Shown here: piece by piece, positions 31,451 to 31,512 of the stretch
Layout: every line of letters starts with the position of its first letter
How positions within the stretch are numbered: the first letter of the stretch is position 1
Origin: Ruminococcus flavefaciens
Lineage (GTDB): Bacteria; Bacillota; Clostridia; Oscillospirales; Ruminococcaceae
DNA: 31,512 bases
Assembly: GCA_002371825.1 (NCBI GenBank)
Contig: DFHF01000033.1
Span: 1 to 31,512 of the forward strand
Direction of reading: 5' to 3'
The notes under the pieces: model-generated
What the model was told of the DNA's origin: nothing
The model's database searches: none
What the model saw: only the letters and a program-made list of their open reading frames with translations
Made by a program: the position numbers and the translations under genes

Positions 31451-31512
31451 ATGTTAAAGATCAGTATGCAGTTCTTCGCTCATAAGAAGGGTGTTGGTTC
31501 TACAAAGAACGG
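31451..31512 (+). CDS. rpmA: Large ribosomal subunit protein bL27 (3' partial)
   Basis: The window ends after 20 codons: MLKISMQFFAHKKGVGSTKN. The first nine residues (MLKISMQFF plus A) are the Firmicutes extension that Prp cuts before the mature L27 N-terminus, AHKKG. GGAGGTG lies upstream. The gene continues to the right. Confidence 0.95.
   Translation, partial: MLKISMQFFAHKKGVGSTKN

Noticed and set aside
1..31512. CRISPR array or prophage
   Set aside because: No regularly spaced repeats, cas-like genes, integrase or phage structural genes are visible.

Overview
The window looks like chromosome of a ruminal or gut Ruminococcus (Oscillospiraceae, Clostridia). Three things suggest this: a type I dockerin joined to a leucine-rich-repeat region by a long poly-threonine linker, a T-box upstream of alaS, and Firmicutes-type L21/Prp/L27 genes with the L27 N-terminal extension. 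Base composition is moderate by eye. Both window edges cut genes (efp at the left, rpmA at the right).

Layout. 1-1150: efp and an acidic zinc-ribbon CD1247-like gene (+), closed by a terminator. 1146-3060: an ANTAR antiterminator gene and a glutamine-synthetase-like gene (-) with its own promoter; several metal and substrate ligands of the synthetase are substituted. 3093-7480: a five-gene minus-strand operon (HPr-kinase-like ATPase, PqqD-like protein, S24/S26 peptidase-like protein, ABC exporter, PF14907-type nucleotidyltransferase) that looks like a peptide maturation and export system, with no visible precursor peptide. 7647-8756: a FemAB-family gene (+). 8730-11772: promoter, T-box leader and terminator, then an abnormal 114-nt tRNA-like gene, then alaS. 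11840-20363: a long plus-strand run: HIT protein, phosphoribosyltransferase, comEC, holA, rnmV, an MBOAT/DHHW O-acyltransferase pair, an SDR and a small membrane protein, ended by a terminator. 20372-23613: ECF sigma factor with a candidate self-recognised promoter, a membrane-anchored anti-sigma-like protein and a solute-binding-type lipoprotein, ended by a terminator.

23636-27919 is the accessory part. It holds a composite orphan gene, then an IS256-family relic interrupted by an IS21-family istA fragment (roughly 25250-26564), then an LRR-dockerin gene that has lost its 5' end against the IS edge. 27921-30648: two tandem paralogous lipoprotein genes (-), the second with a perfect consensus promoter. 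30709-31512: promoter, L21 leader, rplU, prp and the start of rpmA, the classic L21-Prp-L27 operon in which Prp trims L27.

A recurring theme is enzyme-family proteins whose catalytic residues appear replaced: the glutamine synthetase homologue, the MBOAT protein, its DHHW partner and the C-terminal domain of ComEC. The strongest candidates for undescribed biology are the enlarged tRNA-like gene between T-box and alaS, the ANTAR plus pseudo-glutamine-synthetase pair, and the precursor-less peptide maturation operon. All assignments come from reading motifs by eye; no database search was run.
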